Below, piece after piece: positions 12,171-22,664 of a stretch of DNA of 62,097 nucleotides. The stretch's first letter is position 1. Each line of letters begins with the position of its first letter. Both the position numbers and the translations under genes were made by a program. The stretch comes from Tieghemiomyces parasiticus (Eukaryota; Kickxellomycota; Dimargaritomycetes; Dimargaritales; Dimargaritaceae): the NCBI GenBank assembly GCA_027575765.1, contig JANBPT010000173.1:1-62097 (forward strand), written 5' to 3'. Below the pieces are notes generated by a model. The model was not told where the DNA came from, did no database searches, and saw only the letters and a list, made by a program, of their open reading frames with translations.

Positions 12171-14682
12171 ATGCTGCCCTTTCTATTTATCCATCTTGGG
12201 CTTCTTTGGGTCGTCACGATCCTCAGGACGCCTGCTGTATCAGCCTACTTCTATTTCAACGATGATCGGTCGACGCTAAACCCCTCCCATGATCCGTACC
12301 TGGTCACCCAGAGCCCTTTTACCATTACGGGGCGACCGCTTCTGGCAACATTCGTTATGAGCGACCGAAGCTGCCAAATCACCCCTGCGTCTGAACTTAT
12401 TGCCCAGGCCAATAGTTCTGCCCTAGCTACCGTTTTCTCGCCTGACGACAAAACGATCCTTCTCTTTGCAACCATATCCGAGCATTGTTCATCCTACGCA
12501 GCAGTCATAGATATTATCGTTAAGGAGTGGGAGCCCGCGGCGGTCGCTTTCGGCTTCCCGCCGATCAAGGCCGTCATGTTTCACGCCCACTACCCTAAAT
12601 TTAACCCACAAGCCTACGGTGGTCCGTTTGACCAGACCGCCAATAGCCACCACCTTTCCAAGTCCCCCTACCTCTACGCGCTCTACCCACACGGGGCAGC
12701 CGAGGATGCCATCGGGGCCCTAGCCCACATCCAAGCGGACGGCCATATCCCGCGGGCCACCGTAACCATCGTCCAGGAGTCCGGTCCATGGAATCCCATT
12801 GTCACTTCCAAGGCCTTTACCGCTCTCTACTACCTCTTCAGCGTCTCATCTCTCGTCGCCGCTACGTTTACTATCGCTCTCGTAGGCTACAACGCATGGT
12901 GCCAAGGTTGGCAGTGGGACTATCGCGTGGCGCTGGTCCTGATCGGTACGGGCTACTCCGCCATCCGGATTGCCATACCCAATATCTGCGACCTGACCGT
13001 CGTCCAGGATGTGTTCCTGCAGATTTCGTTTATCCTCGGCAACTTTGCCTATGTGATCTTCGCCACCATTTGGTAAGTCAGCGGGTGAAGTAGGTTGATT
13101 GTCTCGCGTGGCGAATAGTACAGTGGAAAGATATTGAAGGGTTGCACTATTTAAGCCGCAGTAGTCTGATCAGCAGGGAAACCTCTAGGCTAACCTTGAA
13201 ACCGTACCCATTCCCATCTCACCTCGCCGGAATTATCACAGGGTCCAGATTAGTAACGAAATCTGTTCCCTTCGCTCCCATCGCTATTTTCTTTACTTTC
13301 TTTGGTTTACACTGTGCAACTTTATAATCATGGTACTATGCGCCTTCTTTACCAAGCTTATGTTTACCGAGCGCGTGGCCTCTTCCTTCATCCATACCTT
13401 ACTGGGTTTAGTCAACACCCCACTCATCCTGATTGCCAATGTCTGGCTACTGGCCCTCACCGTCGTGGTCTGGCGCAACCTACGGTTTGTACGGGTCCCA
13501 CCGCAGTTCCGTCGCGACTACCGCCTGGTGACCGTTCTCACGGCCGTGGTTACCGTAGCCTTCACCACCACCAGCCTTACAGGGAAGCACCTCGGCCAGC
13601 CCTTCATCACCATCTCCTCTTTTATCGCCAGTGTGGTCATCACCGTGCTGGCCGACACCCTCTTGATCATCACTATCTTCGTGGCGGTGGGTGGTATCCG
13701 GTTCCTGCAGACAAGTTACCTCAAGACCCTCGGTCTCACCTGGGACCTGAACGTCGTGCATCGGCTCTCTGTAGCGTCATTCCCGGAATCCCCTCGCCAC
13801 AGTACTACCACCACGGTCGACTCGCAAGCGGAAGAAAAGATCCATCCATTCACTGCCGAGGTCGTCCGCCCCGGCCCGCGTATCAATCGGCCGTTAACCT
13901 CGGTCACACTGGCCACGGTGGCCCACTCCACGCTCTCACGGGCGACATCCAGTCGGTCCAAAACCGAGACAGTCGCGGGCGATCTCCTGGGTCACTGTGG
14001 GAATGCCCGTGGCGAGGAGTACCCCCTTCACGGTGAGACCGCCGCGACACGGTTCTATGGACCCCACCCCACTGCACCGAGGCCTGACTCTTGTATCGAA
14101 GTTACTGAGGAAGACATAGTGGCCCAGCCTACCACATCCGAACCGACCCAGTCTCGGGTGACAATTGACGGTATTCCTGAGCAGCTGGCCACCATGCTCG
14201 ATACCACGGGACCGTCACAATTGCTGTCTAGTTCCTACGGCGAGCCCAACATGTTTGCCTCGTCCAAGACTGGGCCCCTGGGACTGCGGCCACCTCAACC
14301 GGCGCTCCAGTTACGTCCGCTTAACAGCCTCGGGGTCAACAGTAAGCGTCGGCCCACCCCAGTCATTAACCCCTCCTTCGTGCCGTCATTCCCCTCCGAG
14401 CTCGTACCCAATGCCAAGTCCTCGTCTCCGGCGAAATCCACTGTCGCCAATGCCACCTCGGCTCCGTATAGCCCGACTTTCTCCACCGCAGCCACCAAAG
14501 TTTTGGACCCTGAAACTGGGTCACCCAACCTTGTGGCATCATCCTCTATAGGTGTCCTACGAGGAGTCGAATTGGCCGGAGGACGGCATAGTCTCAAGAA
14601 GGTACTCCAGCGCGGCAGCAAGTATCTGAGTCTGAACGAAAGGACCTTCCGTAAGCCGTCTGGCAAGAGTAACGGGTCCTAG
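12171..14682 (+). CDS. Putative seven-transmembrane receptor-like protein with N-terminal ectodomain
   Basis: Two exons join in phase (12171-13072 and 13242-14682; the junction makes a Trp codon TG|G) for 780 residues. I do not recognise the family by name. Visible parts are a signal peptide (residues 1-25, ending in AVSA), then an ectodomain of about 185 residues. A segment of it reading KTILLFATISEHCSSYAAVI, then EPAAVAFGF, recalls protease-associated-type domains. Seven hydrophobic segments follow at about 214-238, 250-270, 280-301, 315-338, 350-378, 396-413 and 421-449. The tail of about 330 residues is rich in Ser, Thr and Pro with short basic clusters and should be cytosolic. The order signal peptide, soluble domain, seven helices, long tail is that of a GPCR-like or GOST/LUSTR-type protein. 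Receptor function is an inference from topology only. An AATAAA follows the stop by 36 bp. Confidence 0.8.
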
Positions 14683-14717
14683 ATCTTCAATGGCGAGGTT
14701 GTTAGGCTTCACTGTCT

Positions 14718-14723
14718 AATAAA
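14718..14723 (+). terminator. AATAAA polyadenylation signal of the 7TM gene
   Basis: AATAAA beginning 36 bp after the stop codon at 14682. Confidence 0.5.
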
Positions 14724-15635
14724 TCGTGCATAATCTATAAGTACGGTGTAAATATGTGTGCCACTTTTAGAAGGCCGTTTTTTCATGTAGCCACGAAGAA
14801 CAGCCCATTGAGTACGTAACTGTTTTGGGCGCACTCCTTCGGTTAGTCGATCGCACAATGTTCTAGACAACGAGGCAGATCGCTGGTGAGGTTGTGAGGT
14901 ACCCAGTTGTTGGAATAATAGCACACCGTACGGTACCTACGCAGGATAGGGAATACGACAGTAAGCGGAAGTGTGGTCGGTTTGGGTTGACTAATTGGTG
15001 GTTAATCAATAGGTCTTCCTTCAATTAGAACGCGGACCATGGTCATGCCAAGTTTCGCAACGTTGGGTAGTGGTTTGCCAAAATATCCGCTCGCTTTTGG
15101 GGTAGCTATAGCACGCCGAAGGGTAGACTGATCACTTGCTAGGATTTGTGGATCAAAGGATGGCAGACTCAAATTAAACCACAATTTCAATACGGGCATC
15201 CTTGGCCTTGTCACCAAGAGATGATAAAGTCGCAATGAGGACGCAAACACCACACGAGTCAAGTGAAAGGGCTGGTATTGTGGACCTTATTATGGTAAGA
15301 AATTAAAAAAAAAGACCAGCTGTTCCGGGAGGAATCGTACGATGGTGGCGCCTGAGTATACCAGGCCAGTTTCCAGATCTAGCACCTTTCGATTATATTT
15401 ACGGGACCAGGGTGTAAGGCGAGGGCGAGATATTCCACGCGAAAAACGTCCAGCACACAACTAATAGGCTCACATACGCTAAGCATAGTGATTTTGGCAT
15501 ATGGATTTTTAAAGTACAGAAGGAGGCCAGGGTCAGTTACTGGAAGGAAATATCCGTCAGAATTGGAATCATTTGGCCATAGGGGTAATTTGACCAACCC
15601 CTATCAACGCAGTGCACAATCTTGTCCACTTGGGC
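14724..15635. other. Convergent intergenic region, 7TM gene / CDC7
   Basis: About 0.9 kb between two converging genes. Only short, featureless open frames are present and no RNA gene was recognised. Confidence 0.5.
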
Positions 15636-17825
15636 TTAGGGACACAGGAACGGATGTTGCAGAGCCTCGCTGGCGGTGATACGTTCGTTAGGATCCAGCT
15701 CGAAGCACCGACGGAGGAGGTCGTAGAGCTCGGGAGGGACATTGGCGGCGTTCGCCGGGTTATACACCTTGACCACCCGCTCGAAAGGTACGGCGTTCTC
15801 GCGCACGGAGGGCACATTGGTAAAGAAAGACCGATCTGGAATAGGATAAGGATCCAAAGAACCAGTGAATAAAAGGGTGTGGGGGGGTAAATGGAATAGT
15901 TCCGTTACCCGCTTGATTGATGGGCGTGGTCGGTGCTGAAGCAGCAGGACAGTCATCTGTAGGGGAAGCTCACCCGTGCTGAAGACTTACCGTGCAGGGC
16001 TGCCACGCGGCAAATTTCGTTCTTGCCGAATAGGACTCCCATCTCGAGGAGGGCCTCCTGGTCATCGGTAGAGTTAAAAAACGGGAACCGATGGGTGAGG
16101 ATACTAAGCAGGATGACGCCAACAGACCAAATGTCGATGGCGGAGGTCTGGTGGGGCACTTTGAATAGGACCTCCGGGGCGCGGAAGCCGCGAGTGCCAG
16201 CACGATTGGCCTTGACAGACGGACGGAGGTCCCGGCGGAGGACGCCCGGCCGATTTTTGTAATCTACCAAGGTGGGGGTTTGCACAATCACTGGGGCGGC
16301 GGCGGGGGCCGACGTCGGCGTAGCGGCCGCCGCCGCGGCAGCGCGGCTTCGCTGGTGCAGTGGCGTGGTCAGTAGCGCGACATCGTAGCCTGCCGAGGCG
16401 CTTGGGTCGTCACGAGTCGTGGATTGCGGCGTCTTGTGCGGCTGGTAGTATTTGCGGGCGGATTCTTTGAGACGCTGGCGGTAGTGCTCGGTGGTGTCAG
16501 TCCCGTCAGCCCCCTTGACAGGGGTGGCGGCGATGGTGGCGCTACTGCCCGTCCGTCGGGTGGGCTGCGGGGTCACCAACGGCCGGTTGCCCGCCGTACT
16601 ATTAGCGTTACGTTGCGGGGTCCGGGGCTCCGTGCTGGTGGCCAAATGACCACCTTCCTCCTCCTCCGCGTACTGGGCCAGACCAAAGTCAACCAAGACC
16701 CCGTGCCTCTTGTGGACGTTGAACAAGAAGTTGCTCGGCTTAACGTCCCGGTGGATGATACCAAACCGATGGGTGTGCTCTAAGGCGCTGAAAAGGCACC
16801 CTAGGTACCGGCGGATCAGATCGGCGTTCATCTTTTGGTAATAGTCGCGGAAGTCGTGGTGCTTAAAATAAGGTAACACCACCAGCACCTGATCTTCATG
16901 GCGTAAGGCGGTGACGAGTGGGCCGATGTGCGGGTGGCCACTATCCAGTAGTAAGGTGGGATTCGTTGTGTCAGGGGGGAAGATTGATGTGATATTGAGT
17001 ACCGTCTCAGAAGGGAACACTGGCCAAGTTTAAGGATATTCGAATAGGTCTCCCAAGCCGTACCTAACCTACCTTAAGTCCTTCAGGATGCGGATCTCAT
17101 TGGCGATACGCGCGGGGCTACTCGTCACGTAGATTTTTTTGAGAGCGACCAACTTGGGGGTTGGACCGGCGTCCCGGCCGGTGCTCTGACTGTCGTCGGC
17201 CGTGCGGGACCGTTTCCGCGACCGCATGTCGTAAGCCGACTCGTCGTCCGATGGGACCATGTCCCAGTAGGAGTTATCGTATTGGTCGTAGAGTAGGTCG
17301 ACGGCCTTGTACACGCAGCTGAAGGTGCCTGGAGGTGAAAAACGGCACGATGGTAATCCAGTAAAGTTAGTCAGCGCTTGTGCACGTCCTTAAGCCCGGG
17401 CAAGGGCAAGGCCTCTGGTTTACTATGTCCCATCCTGTTCTCGGCCCCCGGGGAGGAGGCAGTGGGTAAAGCAACCTACCTTCACCAATCTTGCTGAGTA
17501 ACCGGTACTGTTGGGTGATATCTGGGAAGGCCGCGCTGAGCTCCTGCATCTCCTGTTGGACTTCGGCAGATACATCCGTACCTTCCGTCTCCGTCCCATT
17601 GTCGCCATCGTCATCGCTGTCCTCACTCTGGGTACCAACCGGCGAGGACTGGGAGGGAGGCAGAGATCGTTTGGCCGGTAGGAGGTGGGCCGAACGGCTA
17701 TGGCCGTGGGAAATTCCCACTGCATTGCCCTCGTAGGCGTAGCGACCAGACCGGCTGCCGCCCACGGGCTCGGAGCACTGCGGGCTCGGCTCGGCAGTAG
17801 GGTGGTCGGCGTGTAGTGGGTTCAT
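15636..17825 (-). CDS. CDC7: CDC7 (DDK) serine/threonine protein kinase
   Basis: Catalytic subunit of the Dbf4-dependent kinase, which fires replication origins by phosphorylating MCM. Four exons join in phase: 17825-17480, 17328-17073, 16940-15991 and 15835-15636, giving 583 residues. The glycine loop GEGTFSCVYKA spans the first junction. LVALKKIYVTSSPARIANEI gives the catalytic Lys and helix C. HRDVKPSNFLF (HRD at 264-266) and DFGLAQ (285-287) are intact. About 160 low-complexity residues, including a seven-Ala run, separate DFG from GFRAPEVLFK (APE about 455-457); a long insert here is typical of Cdc7. AIDIWSVGVILLS and NERITASEALQHPFL close the domain. The 115-residue N-terminal leader is acidic and Ser-rich. 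The intron before the last exon has a C run next to its acceptor. Choice of ATG at 17825 follows the only in-frame ATG upstream of the kinase domain. Confidence 0.95.
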
Positions 17826-19295
17826 GCGGGATGAGCGTGTGTATAAGTGGTATGTGAGATGGTCGGGTGGGCCAACTAGACGGACGAATGCGTTGCAAAA
17901 CAATACAGCATTCGCGCTGACGAATATGGGAGTACGCTGACTGGGCAGCAGTGCTGTGATTGGAAAGTGGGGGCTCAAGTGGTGACGGGTAACCCGAGGC
18001 GACGGCACACTGGTAGGTAGATGCACAGGGTGCGGTCTGGTGTGTAGGGAGGGCAAGTTGCGCAAGGTGGAAGTGATAACGGGAAGGACGTGTAAGTAGG
18101 GAAGGGGAGACTAGGTTGGACTCGTTGAGAGTAGGTCAGCGAGACTGGTGGTTGTAAGGCATGGTGGGGCACCCGGTCGTTAGCTACATGGACGCCAGAG
18201 GGTCGAGCGGCCCTTTAAAAATAGAGGCGTCGATCTTCCAAGAAGTACACTCCCTGAGGAGCAGGCCCTTGCTACAGTATTCGCTGTTAGTCCCTTCCAC
18301 TACGCGCACACAGCACCATGCTAACCGATGGGCCTAGGTGTAACCTTGCAGCCCCAGGAGAGGGACAGCCGGGCAATTACCGTGTACAAGGAGGTGCGGC
18401 CCTGCACTGCAACTTTCGGAAGGCAGGAAGGACGGCATGGCCCCCCGCCCCCTAAAGCTAGGAATAAAGGACAGCGAACGGTGGGACATGGGATGGCCCG
18501 TGATGATCGAATGGCCAGTCATCTGCTGTCCTGGCCAGTTCCCACTGCCATAACTATAGAGAGGGGCCTAGTTGAGGCGCCTTCCAGTTATGCAAGTGTG
18601 GGAGGTGGCACTCAAGGGGCTGGCATGATGATGTACCCGCTGATAATGGCATGCTCAGCGCTTCAGCAGAGACCGGTCGAACCCCGCGGCCACTATTACG
18701 AAAGGTCCTGGCTCGAATGCGGTCCTAACATTTGCCAACACGTCCTTTCCAGGTAAGGCCAATCGTTACAGATATAGATGATTTCCGTCGGCCTAAGACT
18801 CACAGTTTGGCAAGAGGGCTGTGGCTACAAGAATCGGACAGGCTTATTCTGAGTGGACTTATCGCTGAGGGTCGGAGTGCAGACCATTCGGCCTGCGGAG
18901 TACTAGCCGGCCTGACGGAAATTGTCACGTGACTATCATCAGGCCCTTGTAGCGTCCTTTTTCCTAGCTTTGCGAGCCATCGAGCAAGCACAGGCCTCCC
19001 AGGGCTATAGCCTGCAAGGCCTACGTCTCCACTGCCTGCTTACCGCTTTACTGGCGGGCTGACTCGAGACTACCGCCACCCAGATCTTCCTACTCGCCTG
19101 CCTATCAGTCTAGCTCCGGCAGATTCGATCCTGCCCTCGTAGAAACGATCCCGAGTTGCTAATCGGTCTGTTCGACAAAATTCATCCGGTGCATCATCTA
19201 TCCTGTCAGTACATAGCTTTTCTGTCCCCACCCGTTCACTTCATCAGCCTTCCCCCCTTATCATACCCCATTCCATCTTCAACGTCGCCACCAAC
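17826..19295. promoter_or_regulatory. Divergent intergenic region, CDC7 / TIF34
   Basis: 1.47 kb between divergent genes. A 142-codon open frame at 18328-18756 ends at a donor-like CAGGTAAGG, but its composition and lack of family motifs argue against coding. The final 100 bp before TIF34 are pyrimidine-rich, as in a fungal promoter or leader. Confidence 0.45.
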
Positions 19296-20273
19296 ATGCG
19301 TCCGATCCTACTGCAGGGCCACGAGCGTGCGCTCACGCAGATCAAGTACAACCGCGAGGGTGACCTACTCTTCAGTGTGGCCAAGGACAACGTCATCAAC
19401 GCGTGGTTCTCACACAACGGCGAGCGTCTGGGCACCTACAATGGCCATCAGGGTACGATCTGGTCCGTGGACGTGAATTCCAACTCGACGCTGCTCATCT
19501 CGGGGTCGGCCGACAACACAGCGCGCCTGTGGAACGTGTCGGACGGGCGTCTGCTGCACAGCTGGGACACCAACACGGCTGTCAAGTGCGTGCAATTCTC
19601 GGAGGACGACAAGTACGTTCTGCTGGTGACGGAGGAGCGTATGGGATTCCCCGGCACTATCGTCATCTTTGCCATCGACCCGACCACCCCGGACCAGTCT
19701 GACGAGCCTGTCAACGTGATTGTGCCGCAGCCGTCTAAGGCCACGGTGGCCGGGTGGGGCTACCTCAACAAGTATCTGGTGGTGGGCCACGAGAACGGCA
19801 GCATCAGCCTGTTCGACTGGAACACCAGCGAGGTGATCAAGTCGGTCACAGACCACGAGGCCATCATCACTGACCTCCAGTTCTCCACCGACCGGACGTA
19901 TTTCATCACGAGCAGCAAGGACAAGACGGCCCGTGTCTACGACGCCAACTCGCTCGAATGCCTCAAAATGTACAGCACCGACACCCCGCTCAACTCGGCC
20001 GCCATCGTGCCCGCCCTCAAGGAATTTGTGGTCGTTGGCGGTGGTCAGGAGGCTATGAACGTTACCACCACCTCCCAGCGTCAGGGCAAGTTCGAGTGCC
20101 GCTTCTTCCACAAGATCTTCGAGGACGAAATTGGTCGGGTACGCGGTCACTTCGGACCCATTAACACTATCGCCTTCCATCCCGACGGCAAGAGCTTCTC
20201 CAGCGGTGGGGAGGACGGTTACGTCCGTGTGCACCACCTGGACCCCGACTACTTCAAGTTCAAGTACGAGTAG
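19296..20273 (+). CDS. TIF34: Eukaryotic translation initiation factor 3 subunit I
   Basis: eIF3i, a WD40 seven-blade propeller in the b-g-i module of eIF3, needed for 43S scanning complexes. Single exon, 325 residues, the same length as human eIF3i. The N-terminus [19 protein letters not shown] is diagnostic. Repeats follow with [20 protein letters not shown], then [25 protein letters not shown], then [12 protein letters not shown], and the last blade [20 protein letters not shown]. Codon choice is strongly biased to C and G in third positions, as expected for a highly expressed gene. The neighbour RLI1, which works with eIF3 in recycling, lies tail to tail 588 bp away. Confidence 0.97.
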   Translation: MRPILLQGHERALTQIKYNREGDLLFSVAKDNVINAWFSHNGERLGTYNGHQGTIWSVDVNSNSTLLISGSADNTARLWNVSDGRLLHSWDTNTAVKCVQFSEDDKYVLLVTEERMGFPGTIVIFAIDPTTPDQSDEPVNVIVPQPSKATVAGWGYLNKYLVVGHENGSISLFDWNTSEVIKSVTDHEAIITDLQFSTDRTYFITSSKDKTARVYDANSLECLKMYSTDTPLNSAAIVPALKEFVVVGGGQEAMNVTTTSQRQGKFECRFFHKIFEDEIGRVRGHFGPINTIAFHPDGKSFSSGGEDGYVRVHHLDPDYFKFKYE

Positions 20274-20861
20274 ACTCGGTTGTTTGGAAGTAAGGGAGAG
20301 AGAGAAGGGGGGGGTAGGGAGAAAAGTAAAAATCGCACTTGGGTGAGCGCTATGGCTAACCTGTTGTATATTCGGCCGGTGTCTAGGGGCCGCTCTCCAG
20401 CTCGACGATTACGGCCTCCTCTTCCTTCCCTCCTTCCCAGTTTAACCTCTGTTTCCCATGTCTGATTGTCCCCTCATCTTCAGACCCCATGCCTGCGTTG
20501 CTTCAATTCGACATTATTAAAATCTTCAATTTTCGTTTTTGCACTCTACCACACCGGGCTTAACTTTCGGGGTGTACTTGGCGGAATCCTGACGGTATCC
20601 TAATTAATAATCGTGTTAAGACACTTGATGCACTCGGGATTTATTGGAGGATACCCGGTGGCCTAGGTATAAAAAGCGGATGTCAAAAGGGGGAAGAAAG
20701 AAGTATATGCTCAAACGATGAAAACAGGAAATGATGAACAATTTGGCAATGTGGTTGCCTACCCTACAGCCAGGTCAACAGGCCAGGCGAAAGAAGGAGA
20801 GTGAGGAAGGCGGATGATTATGCGCGTGCCGCGGCCATCTCTGGCGCCTAGAATACGGTAC
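20274..20861. other. Convergent 3' region, TIF34 / RLI1
   Basis: 588 bp of shared 3' sequence with purine-rich and AT-rich blocks, an eight-base G run near 20307-20315 and a likely poly(A) signal for RLI1. No gene seen. Confidence 0.5.
20640..20645 (-). terminator. AATAAA polyadenylation signal of RLI1
   Basis: AATAAA on the minus strand, about 217 bp after the RLI1 stop codon. Assignment rests on position only. Confidence 0.35.
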
Positions 20862-22664
20862 CTAATCCTCCAGGAAGAAATAGTTGCCGGCGTACTTCTG
20901 CTCCTTATCCTTCATGGAATCCAGCTTGTTGATGCGGGGCCGGAAGTTGGTGGGATCACGGCGGAAGGTAATCTCGAGCGACGATAGGAAACGGTTCATC
21001 CCGGACAGAAGAGATTGGGGGCTGTTTGCAGTGGCCTCGACGGAGGGCTGACCGTCGTACACGACGACACGGTCGGCGAGGTAGGTAGCCATGATGAAAT
21101 CGTGCTCGACGATGAAGGCCGTCTTCTTAGCGTGTAGGATAAAACGCTTGATGACCTTGGCAGCCACAATACGCTGCTCGGAGTCAAGGTACGCACTGGG
21201 CTCGTCAATCAGGTAAATCTCGGCCGGACGGCCCAGGGCGAGCACGATAGCCACGCGTTGCAATTCACCACCGGACAGGTTCTGGACATCCAGATCCAGA
21301 AGGTCCTCCAGGCGCAAGGGCTTGATCACGTCCGTCTGGAACTGCGGGTGCATGAACATACCCTTAATCTTCTTGAGCAGTAGCATCCGGACGGTACCCT
21401 TGAACTGCGGCGCGATCTTCTGAGGCTTATAGCTCACGCTGAGCTCGGGGACCTGCTCGTCACCATCGGCCTTGATAAGACCGGCCAGGAGGCGGATGAA
21501 GGTGGTCTTACCCGTCCCGTTCTGCCCCAGCATGACGATGATCTCTGAGTCGTTGAAATCACCGGCCTTGACGTGCAGTGTGAAATCGCCTAGCTTCTTG
21601 CTCATGTCCGGGTAGCTGTACATGCGCTTGCGCTCGCCCAAATCGCGTTCCTCGGCCGTCTCCACTAGACGGAAGGTGAGGGACTCATCGCGGAACCGCA
21701 GGTTCTCGGTGGGAATGACACCGTCCAGGAACACGTTGATACCCTCACGCACGCTGTAGGGCAGGGTGACCACGCCGTACACGGAGGGCCGACCGTACAG
21801 CACGCAGATAAAATCGGACAGGTAGTCCAGCACCGACAGATCGTGTTCCACCACGATCACGTAGCACGAAGGGCCCAACAAGGAGCGGATCACGCGGGCG
21901 GCGTTCAGGCGCTGCTTAACGTCGAGGTACGAAGACGGCTCGTCGAACATGTAAATGTCGGCGCGTTGGATGCAAGTGGCGGCGATGGCGAAGCGCTGCA
22001 GCTCGCCACCAGACAGCTGGCCAACCTGGCGGGTCAGCACGTCCTGGAGGTCCAGCATGGAAATGAGCTGTTCCTGGTTCTGGCGCTCGGAGCGTGAGTT
22101 GAGCAGGGTGCCCACCTCGCCACTGACCGACTTGGGCATAGCGTCAACCCACTGGGGCTTGATAATGGCCTTCAAGTTGTCTTCCAAAATCTTGGTGAAG
22201 TAGTTCTGGAGCTCGCTACCGCGGAAGTGCTTGAGAATTTCCTGCCAGTCCGGGGCATCGTCGAACCGACCCAGGTTGGGCTTGAGCTTGCCAGACAAAA
22301 TCTTGAGGGCCGTAGACTTGCCGATACCGTTGGTTCCCACCAACCCCAGCACCTGGCCCGGGCGCGGCACGGGAAGACGATGGAGCTTGAAAGAATTGGC
22401 GCTGTAACGGTGGGTGGTCTCCTTCTCCAGGTTAGTGGGCAGATTGATGATCATGATGGCCTCGAAGGGACACTTCTTAACGCAGATACCGCAACCAATG
22501 CACAGCGGCTCCGAGATGAAGGCGATCTTGTCAGTGGGGGTCACCTCAATGCACAGCTTTCCCATGCGGTTCACCGGACAGCCGCGTTTGCACTCCTGAC
22601 GGCATTTCTTGGGTTTACACCGGTCGACGTTGACGATGGCGATACGTGTGAGTTTGTCGGACAT
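20862..22664 (-). CDS. RLI1: ABCE1 / Rli1 ribosome-recycling ATPase
   Basis: Iron-sulfur twin-ATPase that splits 80S ribosomes after termination and stays on 40S subunits in early initiation. Single exon, 600 residues, against 608 in yeast. The first ferredoxin-like cluster uses Cys16, 21, 25 and 65. The second uses Cys29, 55, 58 and 61, set in [18 protein letters not shown]1 has Walker [10 protein letters not shown] at 110-118 and signature [11 protein letters not shown]2 has GQNGTGKTT and a second [23 protein letters not shown] and [15 protein letters not shown] carry the catalytic His switches. [20 protein letters not shown] matches the known start, so I use 22664 although the frame stays open further upstream. 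A poly(T)/poly(A) tract lies at about 22706-22721, just upstream of the start. Confidence 0.98.
   Translation of the reverse strand: MSDKLTRIAIVNVDRCKPKKCRQECKRGCPVNRMGKLCIEVTPTDKIAFISEPLCIGCGICVKKCPFEAIMIINLPTNLEKETTHRYSANSFKLHRLPVPRPGQVLGLVGTNGIGKSTALKILSGKLKPNLGRFDDAPDWQEILKHFRGSELQNYFTKILEDNLKAIIKPQWVDAMPKSVSGEVGTLLNSRSERQNQEQLISMLDLQDVLTRQVGQLSGGELQRFAIAATCIQRADIYMFDEPSSYLDVKQRLNAARVIRSLLGPSCYVIVVEHDLSVLDYLSDFICVLYGRPSVYGVVTLPYSVREGINVFLDGVIPTENLRFRDESLTFRLVETAEERDLGERKRMYSYPDMSKKLGDFTLHVKAGDFNDSEIIVMLGQNGTGKTTFIRLLAGLIKADGDEQVPELSVSYKPQKIAPQFKGTVRMLLLKKIKGMFMHPQFQTDVIKPLRLEDLLDLDVQNLSGGELQRVAIVLALGRPAEIYLIDEPSAYLDSEQRIVAAKVIKRFILHAKKTAFIVEHDFIMATYLADRVVVYDGQPSVEATANSPQSLLSGMNRFLSSLEITFRRDPTNFRPRINKLDSMKDKEQKYAGNYFFLED

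Noticed and set aside
18328..18756. 142-codon open frame ending at a donor-like site
   Set aside because: No family motif, no downstream exon in phase, composition like spacer DNA.
19100..19145. Possible tRNA T-arm (GCAGATTCGATCCTGC) in the TIF34 promoter
   Set aside because: The loop is one base too long and no matching acceptor stem or A box lies upstream.
19410..20237. 275-codon open frame antisense to TIF34
   Set aside because: A shadow of the strong third-position GC bias of the real gene on the other strand.
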